Shown in pieces: positions 1 through 8,576 of a stretch of DNA of 64,000 nt. The notes under the pieces were generated by a model. The model did not search any database. It saw only the letters and a program-made list of their open reading frames with translations, and was not told the DNA's origin. The first letter of the stretch is position 1. Each line of letters starts with the position of its first letter. A program made the translations under genes and the position numbers. This stretch comes from Tenggerimyces flavus (GTDB lineage Bacteria > Actinomycetota > Actinomycetes > Propionibacteriales > Actinopolymorphaceae). The DNA is taken from NCBI RefSeq assembly GCF_016907715.1, contig NZ_JAFBCM010000001.1:6448001-6512000 (forward strand), written 5' to 3'.

Positions 1-1
1 A

Positions 2-331
2 GGCCTGCACGCGGTCGGCGGCACGATCAAGGGCTTCACCGGGAACCTGTCGGCGCAGAACTCGCTGACGGTGACCTTGAGCGGCGCCTGCCCCACGCCG
101 TCGACGCTGGTGGGGTCGTACGTGTACGCGCAGACCGATGGGGTGCGGAACGCGGTGTACGCAATCAAGGGCGCCAAGCTGCTCGACGCGAAGACACTGT
201 GGCTGGACATCGGGGACGCGACGCCGATCCGCGGCTACAAGGACGCTGACGAGCCCTCGCTGGGGTTCCGCTTCGATCCGGTGATCGGGAAGTCCGTGCG
301 GATCCCGCTGACCCGCCAGTGGAGTGCCTGA
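2..331 (+). CDS. C-terminal fragment of a heparinase II/III-like protein (cut by window edge)
   Basis: The reading frame is open from the first bases to the TGA at 329-331, so only the last 109 codons of a longer gene are present. The tail is clearly related to the last ~110 residues of the complete protein at 1582-4662: both carry a G(F)TxxLxxxNxLTV segment, a SYVY/AYVY strand, a NAVYxIK strand and end in RIPLTxxWxA. The tail is rich in beta-strand-like sequence, so it is probably the C-terminal sandwich domain of the same polysaccharide-lyase-like family. The catalytic part lies outside the window, so activity cannot be judged. A perfect 27-bp hairpin follows 9 bp after the stop. Confidence 0.75.
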   Translation, partial: GLHAVGGTIKGFTGNLSAQNSLTVTLSGACPTPSTLVGSYVYAQTDGVRNAVYAIKGAKLLDAKTLWLDIGDATPIRGYKDADEPSLGFRFDPVIGKSVRIPLTRQWSA

Positions 332-340
332 CCCACGCCG

Positions 341-399
341 GTTTGGATGAAGGGCACCTTCATCCAAACCTATTGGATGAAGGTGCCCTTCATCCAAAC
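341..399 (+). terminator. Perfect 27-bp stem-loop built from two palindromes
   Basis: Bases 341-367 and 373-399 are exact reverse complements with a 5-nt loop. Each arm is itself palindromic (TTGGATGAAGG, 3 nt, CCTTCATCCAA), so two small hairpins or one long one can form. It starts 9 bp after the stop of the upstream gene. There is no T-run, which fits an actinobacterial I-shaped terminator. Related paired palindromes occur at 8512-8562 and 49233-49305. Confidence 0.7.
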
Positions 400-951
400 A
401 GTGGGAGGGTGGCGAAGGGGATGGGGTGCGGCGAGAGCTGGCGCGAGCTGGACAGCGGGGAGTGATGTCGCCAAGGAGCTGGCGGGGAGTCGATCAGGCG
501 CCACGTCGATCTCGTCCATGCGCCCTTCTGGTCGCGGCAGAGCTAGTCAAGGGCCGCAAAGCGGTCGCGAAGCGACGCCGCCCATCTGCGAAGCCGCCGC
601 GGCGCCCTTTACTCGCTCCGCCGCGACCGGACACTGGCGGACGAGAATGACGAGGCGGAGCACCACTCCCCGGAGAGCCGCCGACGAACCCGCGAGCCGG
701 ACAGCTCGATCGCGCCAAGACAGCTCGTCGGGAAGCGGCGGCAGCTGAGCGACGGGGAGGGATGTCGGCAGGTGGTGGGGACGTGCAGCCGACGCGCACT
801 GGTCCTGGTGGAGTGATGTCGTCAGGTGGGGGTCAGCGGGCGCTGGTGGGTGTCCCTGCGGATGGCGGGCGACGGCAGCGGGCGGCAGCTGCTCGTGGTG
901 GAGTGAGGTCGAGATGGAGCTCCCACTCCCCGAGAGCGCGGGGCGGATAGC
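400..951. other. 550-bp intergenic region without a credible gene
   Basis: The open frames here are short, arginine/serine-rich and overlap in several frames, the usual shadow pattern of very GC-rich DNA. None has a plausible start or family match. The region holds a 67-bp inverted-repeat element at 546-612 and four imperfect copies of GGKGRRKGAKGTCG-like sequence (about 457-472, 754-772, 806-827 and 895-915), read here as degenerate direct repeats. No promoter stands out. Confidence 0.5.
546..612 (-). repeat. 67-bp dispersed inverted-repeat element, copy A
   Basis: The element is bounded by GTCAAGGGC at the left and a slightly decayed GCCCTTTAC at the right. Its reverse complement aligns along its whole length with 8279-8345, including the shared cores GCGGTCGCGAAGCGACG and GCGAAGCCGCCGCGGCGCCC. 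The two copies lie in opposite orientations in different intergenic regions. No transposase is nearby. Confidence 0.7.
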
Positions 952-1455
952 GTGCGGCGGGTGAGTCGTTGCGAGGAATGTGGATACCACTGGGACGGCC
1001 GCCCCGCCGAGGCGATCGCGACGATCCGCGAGCTCCCGGCCGCGCTGTCAAAGGTGATCGGCGAGCGAGGTGACCGAGACGAACGGCTCAGGGCACGGCC
1101 AGCGCCGGAGGTGTGGTCGCCGCTCGAGTACGTGGCGCACACCGGGGATGCGATCGGCTGGTACGAACAACGGATCCACCGCGTGCTGACCGAGGACCAG
1201 CCGAAGCTCGAGCCGTTCGACTGGGACGCCTACACAGAGGGTCAGCAATATCGCGAGCGACGGCTTGATGAGGTGCTCGCGAGCGTGGGCTGGAGGTGCG
1301 CGACGTTCGTGGAGTTGCTGGAAAATCTGCCCGCGGCAACCTGGCAGCGGGAGGGCGTCGGGTCCGGTGGGCAGCCGCGGACGGTGGAACAGCTCGCCCA
1401 CCGTGCCGCCCACGAGGCGTGCCACCACCTGCAGGACGTTCGCCAGCAGCTGTGA
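952..1455 (+). CDS. DinB-superfamily protein with N-terminal CxxC
   Basis: A 167-residue protein of the DinB/YfiT-like four-helix bundle type. The metal-site histidines expected of the family are visible in YVAHTGD (helix 1-2) and in RAAHEACHHLQDV near the C-terminus. The N-terminus adds CEECGYHW, a CxxC knuckle seen in some actinobacterial DinB proteins. Family members include metal-dependent thiol S-transferases using mycothiol or bacillithiol; the substrate here is unknown. The GTG at 961 is an equally possible start and would remove three residues. It sits alone between two heparinase-like genes, and nothing links it to them except position. Confidence 0.8.
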   Translation: MRRVSRCEECGYHWDGRPAEAIATIRELPAALSKVIGERGDRDERLRARPAPEVWSPLEYVAHTGDAIGWYEQRIHRVLTEDQPKLEPFDWDAYTEGQQYRERRLDEVLASVGWRCATFVELLENLPAATWQREGVGSGGQPRTVEQLAHRAAHEACHHLQDVRQQL

Positions 1456-1581
1456 CGGGTGAGGTCGGTGGGGCTGATGTGAGGGCGAATCATGACCCCG
1501 AATGCCCGAAAAGTCCAGTCTTGAACTCTTTGCCCGAGAGGAGGAGTCTCCGGGAGAGTCCGGCCGGCAAGGAGGCTGACC

Positions 1582-4500
1582 ATGGGGGCATGGGCACCGG
1601 GACGACGTGAGGTCCTCTGGGGCGCCGGCGCGCTCCTGGCCGGATCAGCGGCGGCAGGCCAACACCAGGCGCAGGCGGGGCCGCCCGTAACCAGCAAGAC
1701 GAGCAAGACCAGGCCGACCTTCTACACCCACGACAAGGTCAAGGCGGCCAGGCGCAACATCGCCCAGTTCGAGTGGGCCGCCCAACTCCTCGAGAAGGCG
1801 CAAGAGAGAGCACAACCGTTCCTCGACCAAGGCGACGAATGGCTCTGGCGCCTCCCCACCAGCCAATGCGTCCCGAGGAGCTACGCTGTGAACCAGGCAC
1901 TCGGCTCCCCGATCACCGGCACCGCGATCAACAAGTTCGGCAACTACCCCTGGCGCGCCGACCCGATCAAGAACCCGTGGAAGCTCGTCGACCCGTCCAG
2001 CGGCTACACGTTCCCCACCAACGACTTCGCCTCCTACTACGCCAGCGGCCTGGACAAGCAAGGCTGCTTCCAACCCGAGCGCGCCAACCCCGCCTACCTC
2101 GTCAACCGCCTCTACCCCGCCCGCGGCAGGTCCTGGGGCGTCGACGACGGCACCGGGTGGGTCGACCGGAACGGCAACCGCTGGACGTTTGTCGCCTACT
2201 ACAACCACTGGCACGTCTGGCACACCGGCCAGATCGTCCAAGCCCTGAACGCGTTCCGCGACTGCTACCTCTACACCGGCGACGTCAAGTACGCCCGCGC
2301 CGGGCTCATCCTTCTCGACCGAGTCGCGGACCTCTACCCGGACATGGACATCTCCGAGTACCCCGCCGACCAGGGCTTCCTCAACTCAGACGGCAACATG
2401 AAGAAGGGCAAGACCGTCGGCGCGATCTGGGAGCCGCAGCTCGTCGCCGACCTCATCCTCGCGTACGACGCGTTCTTCCCCGCCATCTCCAACAAGGACC
2501 GCGGCAACGTCGTCGACTTCCTCAAGAACAAGGCAACAACGAAGAACACGCCAGCCGCGATCCGCGCCAACCTCGAGAACAACCTGCTGAGACAGGTCTT
2601 TCCCGCCGTCCAGGACGCCCAGATCGCCGGCAACTTCGGCATGCACCAACGCGCCCTCGCGCTCGCCGCCGTCGTGCTCGACGCACCGGGCGAGTCCAAG
2701 CGCTGGATCGACTTCGTCCTCGACAACGGCGGCCTCATCCAGACGCCCGCCTGGAAGATCACCGGCGGTGGCGTACGGGCCGCGCTGATCGACCGCGTGG
2801 ACCGCGACGGCATGGGCGACGAGGGCGCGCCCGGCTACAACTACCTGTGGACCGAGTACATCCGCGGCATCGCCGACGTGCTCGCCGGGTACGACCGCTA
2901 CCCCACCGCCGACCTCTACCGGCACCCGAAGGTGCGCAAGCTGCTCGCCGGCTGCCTGCCGCTGATCATGCTCAACCGCTACACCCCCTCGATCGGCGAC
3001 ACCGGCACGACCGGCGAGCCCGCGATCATCGGCAGCCTGAACGCGTACGTCCGCTCCTTCGAACGGTACGGAAACAAGGAGTACGCCCAGCTCGCCAACC
3101 ACATCGCGCGAGGCCGGATCGACCTGCTGTACGGCGACATCTTCAGCCCCGATCCGGCCAAGACGCAGGAGCGCATCCAGCAGATCGTCAACCAGTACGG
3201 CGATTTCAAGCTCGAGAGCGACAACCTCACCGGGTACGGGTTCGCCGCCCTCCGCACCGGCGACAAGGAGAACCTGCGTGGCCTCTGGACGTACTACGGC
3301 CGCACCACCGGGCACGGCGACTACGACGCGCTCAACCTCGGCCTGTACGCGTTCGGCGTCGATCTCATGCCCGACCTCGGCTACCCCGAATACGCCGACA
3401 AGAGCATCCGCACCCGCGAGTGGAACGAGAACACCGTTGCCCACAACACCGTCGTGGTCGACGCGAGCAAGCAGCAACCGCACTGGGTCGGTGAGCCGCA
3501 CGGCTTCGCCAGTGGCGAACGGGTTCGCGTCGTCGACACGTCGGCACCGAACGTCTACCAGCAGACCTCGGTCTATCGCCGCGTCAGCGCGATGGTCGAC
3601 GTTGACGAGCAGAACTCCTACGTGGTCGACATCTTCCGCGTCGTCGGCGGCTCCGACCACCACCTGAGCTTCCACGCCGCAGCCGGTGACCTCACGGCCG
3701 ACGGCATCGGGTTCAGCCACCAGTCGCGCGGCACGTACGCCGGCCGCAACGTCCCCCGCCCCGCCGACACCGCGAAGGCGAGGCCGGACGCGAACGGCTT
3801 CGACTGGCTCACGAACGTCTTCCGCGCCGAACGTCCGCGCCGGGGTTTCGCGCTGGAGTGGAAGATCAAGGACACCTGGCGCGTCCTCGACCCCGATCCC
3901 GACCTGCGGCTGCGCTACACGATGCTGACCGACGTCGACGAGGTCGCGGTCTGCGACGGCACGCCACCGCGCAACAAGCCGGGCAACCCGAAGCGGCTGC
4001 GGTACGTGGTCGCGCACCGGCACGGCGAGGACGGCAACCTGGCCAGCCAGTTCGTGTCGGTGATCGAGCCGTACGTCGACTCGCGATTCGTACGAGATGC
4101 CCGGCTGGTCGACGTCGAGGCGAGCGGCCTCGATCCGAACGAAGCGGTGGCTGTCAAGGTTACGTTGACAAACGGCCGGGTGGACTACATCGTCAGCTCA
4201 CTGAGAACGGACCTCGTGCTGACCGTGGACGGGCAGCACCGGTTCGAGGGCGCCTTCGGAGTCATGAGCTTCGAGGGCGGCGAGCAGACGTACGCGTTCG
4301 GGCACGACGCCGCGCAGGCAGGGATCCGCAAGGCAGACAGGGCGATCGAGGGTGTGCTCGTCGGGTTCACCAGAGAGCTCACCGGCAAGAACACGTTGAC
4401 AGTGCGCGTACCCAACCCGGTCGACGACTTCGAGGCGCTCGCCGGGGCGTACGTGTACGTCGCGAACGACGGCGAGCGCAACGCGGTCTACCGGATCAAG

Positions 4501-4662
4501 CGGGTACGCAAGCTCAGCAACCGCAAACTCGCGCTCGACCTCGGCGACCAGACGACGATCAGGCGCTTCGCGGATCCGGACGACACCGGCCAGGGCTTCG
4601 TCTACGACGTCGCCAAGGGCGCCGCCGTCCGGATCCCCCTCACGCTCGAGTGGCAGGCCTAG
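1582..4662 (+). CDS. Secreted heparinase II/III-like polysaccharide lyase family protein
   Basis: A 1026-residue exported protein. The N-terminus has a Tat-like GRREVLWGAG followed by a short hydrophobic stretch. Residues ~40-540 are helix-rich, as in the alpha/alpha toroid of heparinase II, PL15/17 and PL21 lyases. GHGDYDALNLGLYAFG (~573-588) and AHNTVVVD (~616-623) are the hallmarks of the Heparinase_II/III beta domain, and the C-terminus is beta-rich and matches the fragment at the left edge. AAGGAGG lies 6 bp before the ATG. Family enzymes cleave uronic-acid polysaccharides by beta-elimination; the substrate is not predictable here. Neighbouring oxidoreductases, an aminotransferase and an importer suggest a saccharide-use locus. 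It overlaps the convergent oxidoreductase gene by 4 bp. Confidence 0.85.
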   Translation: MGAWAPGRREVLWGAGALLAGSAAAGQHQAQAGPPVTSKTSKTRPTFYTHDKVKAARRNIAQFEWAAQLLEKAQERAQPFLDQGDEWLWRLPTSQCVPRSYAVNQALGSPITGTAINKFGNYPWRADPIKNPWKLVDPSSGYTFPTNDFASYYASGLDKQGCFQPERANPAYLVNRLYPARGRSWGVDDGTGWVDRNGNRWTFVAYYNHWHVWHTGQIVQALNAFRDCYLYTGDVKYARAGLILLDRVADLYPDMDISEYPADQGFLNSDGNMKKGKTVGAIWEPQLVADLILAYDAFFPAISNKDRGNVVDFLKNKATTKNTPAAIRANLENNLLRQVFPAVQDAQIAGNFGMHQRALALAAVVLDAPGESKRWIDFVLDNGGLIQTPAWKITGGGVRAALIDRVDRDGMGDEGAPGYNYLWTEYIRGIADVLAGYDRYPTADLYRHPKVRKLLAGCLPLIMLNRYTPSIGDTGTTGEPAIIGSLNAYVRSFERYGNKEYAQLANHIARGRIDLLYGDIFSPDPAKTQERIQQIVNQYGDFKLESDNLTGYGFAALRTGDKENLRGLWTYYGRTTGHGDYDALNLGLYAFGVDLMPDLGYPEYADKSIRTREWNENTVAHNTVVVDASKQQPHWVGEPHGFASGERVRVVDTSAPNVYQQTSVYRRVSAMVDVDEQNSYVVDIFRVVGGSDHHLSFHAAAGDLTADGIGFSHQSRGTYAGRNVPRPADTAKARPDANGFDWLTNVFRAERPRRGFALEWKIKDTWRVLDPDPDLRLRYTMLTDVDEVAVCDGTPPRNKPGNPKRLRYVVAHRHGEDGNLASQFVSVIEPYVDSRFVRDARLVDVEASGLDPNEAVAVKVTLTNGRVDYIVSSLRTDLVLTVDGQHRFEGAFGVMSFEGGEQTYAFGHDAAQAGIRKADRAIEGVLVGFTRELTGKNTLTVRVPNPVDDFEALAGAYVYVANDGERNAVYRIKRVRKLSNRKLALDLGDQTTIRRFADPDDTGQGFVYDVAKGAAVRIPLTLEWQA

Positions 4663-5678
4663 ACGGCGAGCGGCAACGCGATCGGCTGGCCGGACTCGAC
4701 GGACTTGTAGCCGCCCATCGCGATCTCGGTCGCCCGGTAGCCGTCCCAGCCACTCGGAGCCGGCGCGCGGCCTTCGCGGATCGACGAGATGAACTCGTCG
4801 AGCATGCCCGCGTCGGCGTTCGAGCCCCAACCGTTCCAGCGCACCTCGTGCGGCCCCTGGCGGCCGGGACCGTCGGAGAACGAGGCGTACGTCTGCCGGA
4901 ACGCGTCCATCGACGCGATCCCGTTCTCGCCCACGAGCTCCAGCGTCACGCCACCCCAGGTCGGGTACGACTCCGGCCGGCTCCAGCTGCAGTCGATCGT
5001 CGCGACCGTGCCGTTCTCGAACGTCACCGCCAGCGTGCCCGCGGTCTCGACCGGCAGGTCCGGGTACATCAGCTTGTTCGTCTGCGCGTAGACCGAGGTT
5101 GCCTCGCTGCCGAGGATCCAGCGCAGCAGATCGGCGACGTGCACGGTGTGGTCCATCATCGAACCGCCGCCGGCGAGCTCGGGGTCGACGAACCACGGGT
5201 GCGCCTTGCCCGGCATCTGGCCCGGGTTGGTGCCGGCGACGCCGTAGATCTTGCCCAGCCGCCCGTCCCGGACGACGGACTCGACACCGCACACCGGCGC
5301 GGAGAACCGCATCGGGAACGCCGTCATCAGGTTGACGCCGGCCGCCTCGCAGGCCTTGATCATCGCCTGGCCGTCGGCCAGGGACGTCGCCAACGGCTTC
5401 TCGCACAGCACGTGCGCGCCCGCGGCGGCGGCCTTCTCGGTGAGCGAACGGTGCACGGAGTTCTCCGAGCACACGATCGCGCCCGCCGGCTCCCAGGCGA
5501 GCAGTTCGTCGTACGTCGGCACGAACTCCACGCCGAACGTCGACGCGATCTTCTGCCCGCGCGACGGGTCGACGTCCGACACCCGGACCTCGACGTCGGA
5601 TCGCCCAGCCAGCAAGGACAGATAGCCCGCGCCGTGCAGGTGAGCGAACGACAGGATCCCCAGCTTCAGCTTGCTCAT
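4659..5678 (-). CDS. Gfo/Idh/MocA family oxidoreductase
   Basis: A 339-residue NAD(P)-dependent sugar or cyclitol dehydrogenase-type protein. The N-terminal Rossmann start is GILSFAHLHG rather than the classic GxGxxG, a variant seen in a subset of the family. The HVLCEKPL motif (catalytic lysine, ~residue 94) and GGGSMMDHTVHVADLLRW in the C-terminal substrate domain are clear. It is the second gene of a two-gene leftward operon, with its ATG overlapping the TGA of the upstream oxidoreductase. Two such enzymes side by side with a DegT aminotransferase upstream suggest keto-sugar or amino-sugar chemistry; the substrate is inferred only loosely. Confidence 0.9.
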   Translation of the reverse strand: MSKLKLGILSFAHLHGAGYLSLLAGRSDVEVRVSDVDPSRGQKIASTFGVEFVPTYDELLAWEPAGAIVCSENSVHRSLTEKAAAAGAHVLCEKPLATSLADGQAMIKACEAAGVNLMTAFPMRFSAPVCGVESVVRDGRLGKIYGVAGTNPGQMPGKAHPWFVDPELAGGGSMMDHTVHVADLLRWILGSEATSVYAQTNKLMYPDLPVETAGTLAVTFENGTVATIDCSWSRPESYPTWGGVTLELVGENGIASMDAFRQTYASFSDGPGRQGPHEVRWNGWGSNADAGMLDEFISSIREGRAPAPSGWDGYRATEIAMGGYKSVESGQPIALPLAV

Positions 5679-6727
5679 GATGCGGTCTCCAAGGCCGGCG
5701 CGCTGCCGAGGTAGGGCTGGTCCGGAACGGGCAGCTCGACGGCCCGCCCGGTCTCCGACGACTCGATCGCGGCGAGCGAGATCGCCACCGCGGCCGCGCC
5801 GTCCTCGGCCGTCACGCGCGGCGTCGGGCCGCCGGCGATCGCGGGCAGGAACTCCCTGAGCTCCGTGGTGTACGGGTCCTCGTCCAGCGTGATCGGCGGC
5901 AGGCCGCTCCCGGAGACGGCGAGCTCCGGCGGCGCGAACCGTACCGGCACGTGCTCGTCGGTCGCGTACGACAGCAGGCCCTCTGAGCCAGCGATCTCGA
6001 AGCTGGTCCGGAAGCCCGCGCCCTCACGCGCCCAGGAGGCGGTGATGTGGCTGATCGCGCCGTCGACGTGGGTGAGGATCGCGTACGCGTGCGACAGCAC
6101 CTGGTCGTCGCCGGTGGGCCGGAACTGCTTGGCCCAGACGCGAACGACGTCGCCGGCGATCCAGCGCGCGTAGTCGATGTCGTGGATCATCACGTCGAGG
6201 ATGAGCCCACCGGAGCGGGTGGCGTTGGTGAGCCAGGTGCTCCACTTCGGCACCCCGCCCTCGCGGGTCAGGCGGACCACCGACGTACGTCCGATCTTCC
6301 CCGCGGCGATCGTGCGCTGCGCGGCGGCGTACTCCGGGAAGAACCGCACGACCTGCGCGACATGCAGCGGCAGGCCGGCCTCGCGGAATGTGCGGACGAT
6401 CTGCTCGGCCTGGTCGTTCGTCCGCGCGAGCGGCTTCTCGCTGATCACCGGCTTGCCCACCGCGGCCGCGGCGAACGCGATCTCCGCGTGCGTGTCGGTC
6501 GGCGTGCAGATGTCGACGACGTCCACCGCGCCGAGGATCGACTCGAGCGAGGTGTGCTCGGTGGCGCCGTACTCCTCGACCGCTCGGGTCCGCAGGTCGG
6601 GCAGCACGTCGTACGCGTGCACCTCGACACCGATGTTCCTTAACCCTGCCAGGTGGACCCGGCCGATGAAGCCGAGTCCGATCACTCCGACCCGGCGGAC
6701 CGGATCGCCCTGTTGCCCTTCGCCCAC
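5675..6727 (-). CDS. Gfo/Idh/MocA family oxidoreductase
   Basis: A 350-residue oxidoreductase with a canonical nucleotide-binding start, RVGVIGLGFIGRVH, a VISEKPLA motif holding the catalytic lysine, and GGLILDVMIHDIDYARW in the C-terminal domain. I placed the start at the GTG at 6727 because AAGGAG lies 6 bp upstream and the Rossmann fold begins ten residues later; an ATG at 6796 would add 23 unlikely residues. It is divergent from the DegT aminotransferase gene across 116 bp and overlaps the next oxidoreductase by 4 bp. Role: oxidation or reduction of a sugar hydroxyl/keto group, specificity unknown. Confidence 0.9.
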   Translation of the reverse strand: MGEGQQGDPVRRVGVIGLGFIGRVHLAGLRNIGVEVHAYDVLPDLRTRAVEEYGATEHTSLESILGAVDVVDICTPTDTHAEIAFAAAAVGKPVISEKPLARTNDQAEQIVRTFREAGLPLHVAQVVRFFPEYAAAQRTIAAGKIGRTSVVRLTREGGVPKWSTWLTNATRSGGLILDVMIHDIDYARWIAGDVVRVWAKQFRPTGDDQVLSHAYAILTHVDGAISHITASWAREGAGFRTSFEIAGSEGLLSYATDEHVPVRFAPPELAVSGSGLPPITLDEDPYTTELREFLPAIAGGPTPRVTAEDGAAAVAISLAAIESSETGRAVELPVPDQPYLGSAPALETAS

Positions 6728-6843
6728 GCCCCACTCCTTAAGCTCGATCTGGTGCGCACCCGTATGGGACGCTAGCGCAAGAACGTGCCTCGACACTGCT
6801 CGGGGCGGGCACTAATGGACAACTCTCCAAGGGGGAAAAGCGC

Positions 6844-8043
6844 ATGTCGTCGACACTCGCCGTCCGAGGTGGCGAGCCCGTCCGTACCCGGCCATACCCG
6901 ACCTGGCCGACTTCGGACAACGCCACGGCGGAAGCCGTCGGTCAGGTCCTGGCATCGGGCAAGTGGGGCAGCACGCACGGGGAGGTCGTCGCGACCTTCG
7001 AGGCCGAGTTCGCCGAGTACCAGCAGGCCGCGCACGGCATCTGCGTGTGCAACGGCACGCTCGCGTTGGCGGCCGCTCTGCGCGCGGTGGGGGTGGGTGT
7101 CGGTGACGAGGTGATCGTGCCGCCGTACACGTTCATCGCGAGCGCTGCCGCGGTGACGTTCGTCGGAGCGATCCCCGTCTTCGCCGACATCGAGGAGCAC
7201 AGCCACCTGCTGTCGCCGGCCGCTGCGGAGGCGGCGATCACTGAGCGCACGAAGGCGATCATGCCCGTGCACATCGCGGGGCGGCCTTGTGACATGGACG
7301 CGTTCGTGGAGCTCGGTCAGCGTCGCGGGCTCGCCATCATCGAAGACGCCGCGCAGGCCGCGGGCGCGGAGTGGAAGGGCCGCCGCGTCGGGGCGATCGG
7401 CGACGTCGGGACGTTCAGCTTCCAGACCAGCAAGAACATGTCCGCCGGCGAGGGTGGCGCGTGTGTGACGAACTCGCCGGACATCGCGGGGCGCCTGTAC
7501 GCCGCGGCGAACGTCGGGCGCGTACCCGGCGGCGGCTGGTACCAGCACGACCACCTCGGCTACAACCTGCGGCTCACCGAGTTCCAGGCGGCGATCCTGC
7601 GCGAGCAGCTGCGCCAGCACCCCTCGTTGCAGGCAGTACGGGCCGCGAACGGCACGCTGCTGCGGTCGCTGCTCGGGTCCGTCGAGGGCGTCGCGCTGCC
7701 GAGCGAGGACCCGTCGGTGACGGCGCACGGCTGGCACCTGTTCCTGCTGCGGCTGCCTTCGATCGGCGGGGTCGAGCGGAAGAAGGAGTTCACCTCCGCG
7801 CTCCAGGCCGAGGGCGTGCCGTGCAGCCCCGGGTACGACGGCCTGCACCGCAACCCGGCCCTGCTCGAGGAGGTCGAGGCGCTCTGCAAGCGGCTCGGGC
7901 AGCCCGTTCCGGTGGCTGAGGTACCGGTGAGCGAGCGGTTGTCGGAGGACACGATCTGGCTGCCGCAGAATGTGCTGCTCGGTTCGGAGGACGACATCCG
8001 CGACGCCGCTGCGGCTATTGAGAAGGTGGCGCGCGGTATCTGA
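6844..8043 (+). CDS. DegT/DnrJ/EryC1/StrS family PLP aminotransferase
   Basis: A 399-residue fold-type-I aminotransferase. TFSFQTSKNMSAGEGG carries the Schiff-base lysine (K197), VCNGTLAL is the phosphate-binding region and IIEDAAQAAGA supplies the aspartate that contacts the PLP nitrogen. The family aminates keto-sugars or keto-cyclitols using glutamate or glutamine; the sequence has the look of the AHBA-synthase/aminocyclitol branch. AAGGGGGAAAAG precedes the ATG. Divergent from the two Gfo/Idh genes, it could act with them in a dehydrogenase-then-transaminase route, as in kanosamine or amino-inositol synthesis, but this is inference. A 76-bp palindromic element follows 40 bp after the stop. 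Confidence 0.88.
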   Translation: MSSTLAVRGGEPVRTRPYPTWPTSDNATAEAVGQVLASGKWGSTHGEVVATFEAEFAEYQQAAHGICVCNGTLALAAALRAVGVGVGDEVIVPPYTFIASAAAVTFVGAIPVFADIEEHSHLLSPAAAEAAITERTKAIMPVHIAGRPCDMDAFVELGQRRGLAIIEDAAQAAGAEWKGRRVGAIGDVGTFSFQTSKNMSAGEGGACVTNSPDIAGRLYAAANVGRVPGGGWYQHDHLGYNLRLTEFQAAILREQLRQHPSLQAVRAANGTLLRSLLGSVEGVALPSEDPSVTAHGWHLFLLRLPSIGGVERKKEFTSALQAEGVPCSPGYDGLHRNPALLEEVEALCKRLGQPVPVAEVPVSERLSEDTIWLPQNVLLGSEDDIRDAAAAIEKVARGI

Positions 8044-8082
8044 CCTCTTGAATGGAGGGCATCCGCAGGTGCCCGCTCGGGC

Positions 8083-8158
8083 GTGATCATGTACGTGATC
8101 GTGAAGCTGGACTGGTCGGATACGACGGGTTTGGCTTCATGATCACAGACATGATCAC
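8083..8158 (+). repeat. 76-bp palindromic element, copy 1
   Basis: Arms of 24 bp (beginning GTGATCATGTACGTGATC and ending in its complement) enclose a 28-bp loop containing ACTGGTCGGATACGACGGG. This is the most diverged copy, with one A-to-G change in the left arm and two changes in the right arm. It lies 40 bp after the aminotransferase stop and is read in the same orientation as that gene. Other copies are at 29782, 31912, 35340 and 41156. Confidence 0.85.
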
Positions 8159-8278
8159 CGCGAAGCTCTTCTGGGGCTGGTGCTGTCTTGATGCGGTGTT
8201 CCTTTGAGAGCTCTCCGGCTGTTTGGTGCTCTTCGGGGACTGTGGCGGCGGTCGATTTTGGTGGCCGGTCCGGGGCGC

Positions 8279-8345
8279 GTCAAGGGCGCCGCGGCGGCTT
8301 CGCAGAGGGGCGACGTCGCTTCGCGACCGCGGAGCGGCCCTTGAC
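8279..8345 (+). repeat. 67-bp dispersed inverted-repeat element, copy B
   Basis: The copy has intact termini GTCAAGGGC and GCCCTTGAC and an interior rich in CGCGAAGCGAC-type palindromes. It is the inverse-oriented partner of 546-612. The exact 67-bp length of both copies and the terminal inverted repeats argue for a defined element rather than chance GC-rich similarity. Confidence 0.75.
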
Positions 8346-8511
8346 TCGCCCCGGTCCGGCCACCTGTTTTTCACGCGCCGCCCCTGCCCCCGGAACAGGT
8401 GTCCCGGGGGAGGTTCCTTCTTGCTGGGGTTTGTTGCCGTGCTGAGGTCGCTTGTTGGCCCCCGGTCTCTTGTTGCTCGGATGAAGCCGGGGCCGTCCGT
8501 TGCCGGTTGTT

Positions 8512-8562
8512 TTGAATGAAGGGCACCTTCATTCAATAGGTTCGAATGAAGGGACCCTTCAT
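8512..8562. terminator. Paired palindromes between convergent genes
   Basis: TTGAATGAAGG-GCA-CCTTCATTCAA (8512-8536) and ATGAAGGG-A-CCCTTCAT (8546-8562) are two adjacent hairpins of the same type as at 341-399. They lie 15 bp beyond the stop of the leftward permease gene and so probably terminate it. There is no T-run. Confidence 0.6.
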
Positions 8563-8576
8563 ACAACGGGTTTGGG

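Larger units (their letters stand above)
8159..8576. other. Convergent intergenic region, no gene seen
   Basis: Between the aminotransferase and the leftward permease gene the sequence holds three unrelated repeat elements (76-bp, 67-bp and paired palindromes) separated by unremarkable GC-rich sequence. Open frames here translate the repeats and have no family features. Confidence 0.5.

Noticed and set aside
347-950. Several short open frames as genes
   Set aside because: They overlap in all frames, are Arg/Ser-rich, lack ribosome sites and partly translate a repeat element.
1773-3494. 573-residue Arg/Pro-rich frame inside the heparinase-like gene
   Set aside because: Low-complexity shadow frame with no domain; the overlapping frame has clear family motifs.
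3858-5714. 618-residue frame across the heparinase-like 3' end and the oxidoreductase
   Set aside because: Crosses two recognised genes and shows the Arg-rich composition of a shadow frame.
8538-8548. GGTTCGAAT as a tRNA T-loop
   Set aside because: It is part of the paired-palindrome terminator; no acceptor stem, anticodon loop or D-loop can be drawn around it.
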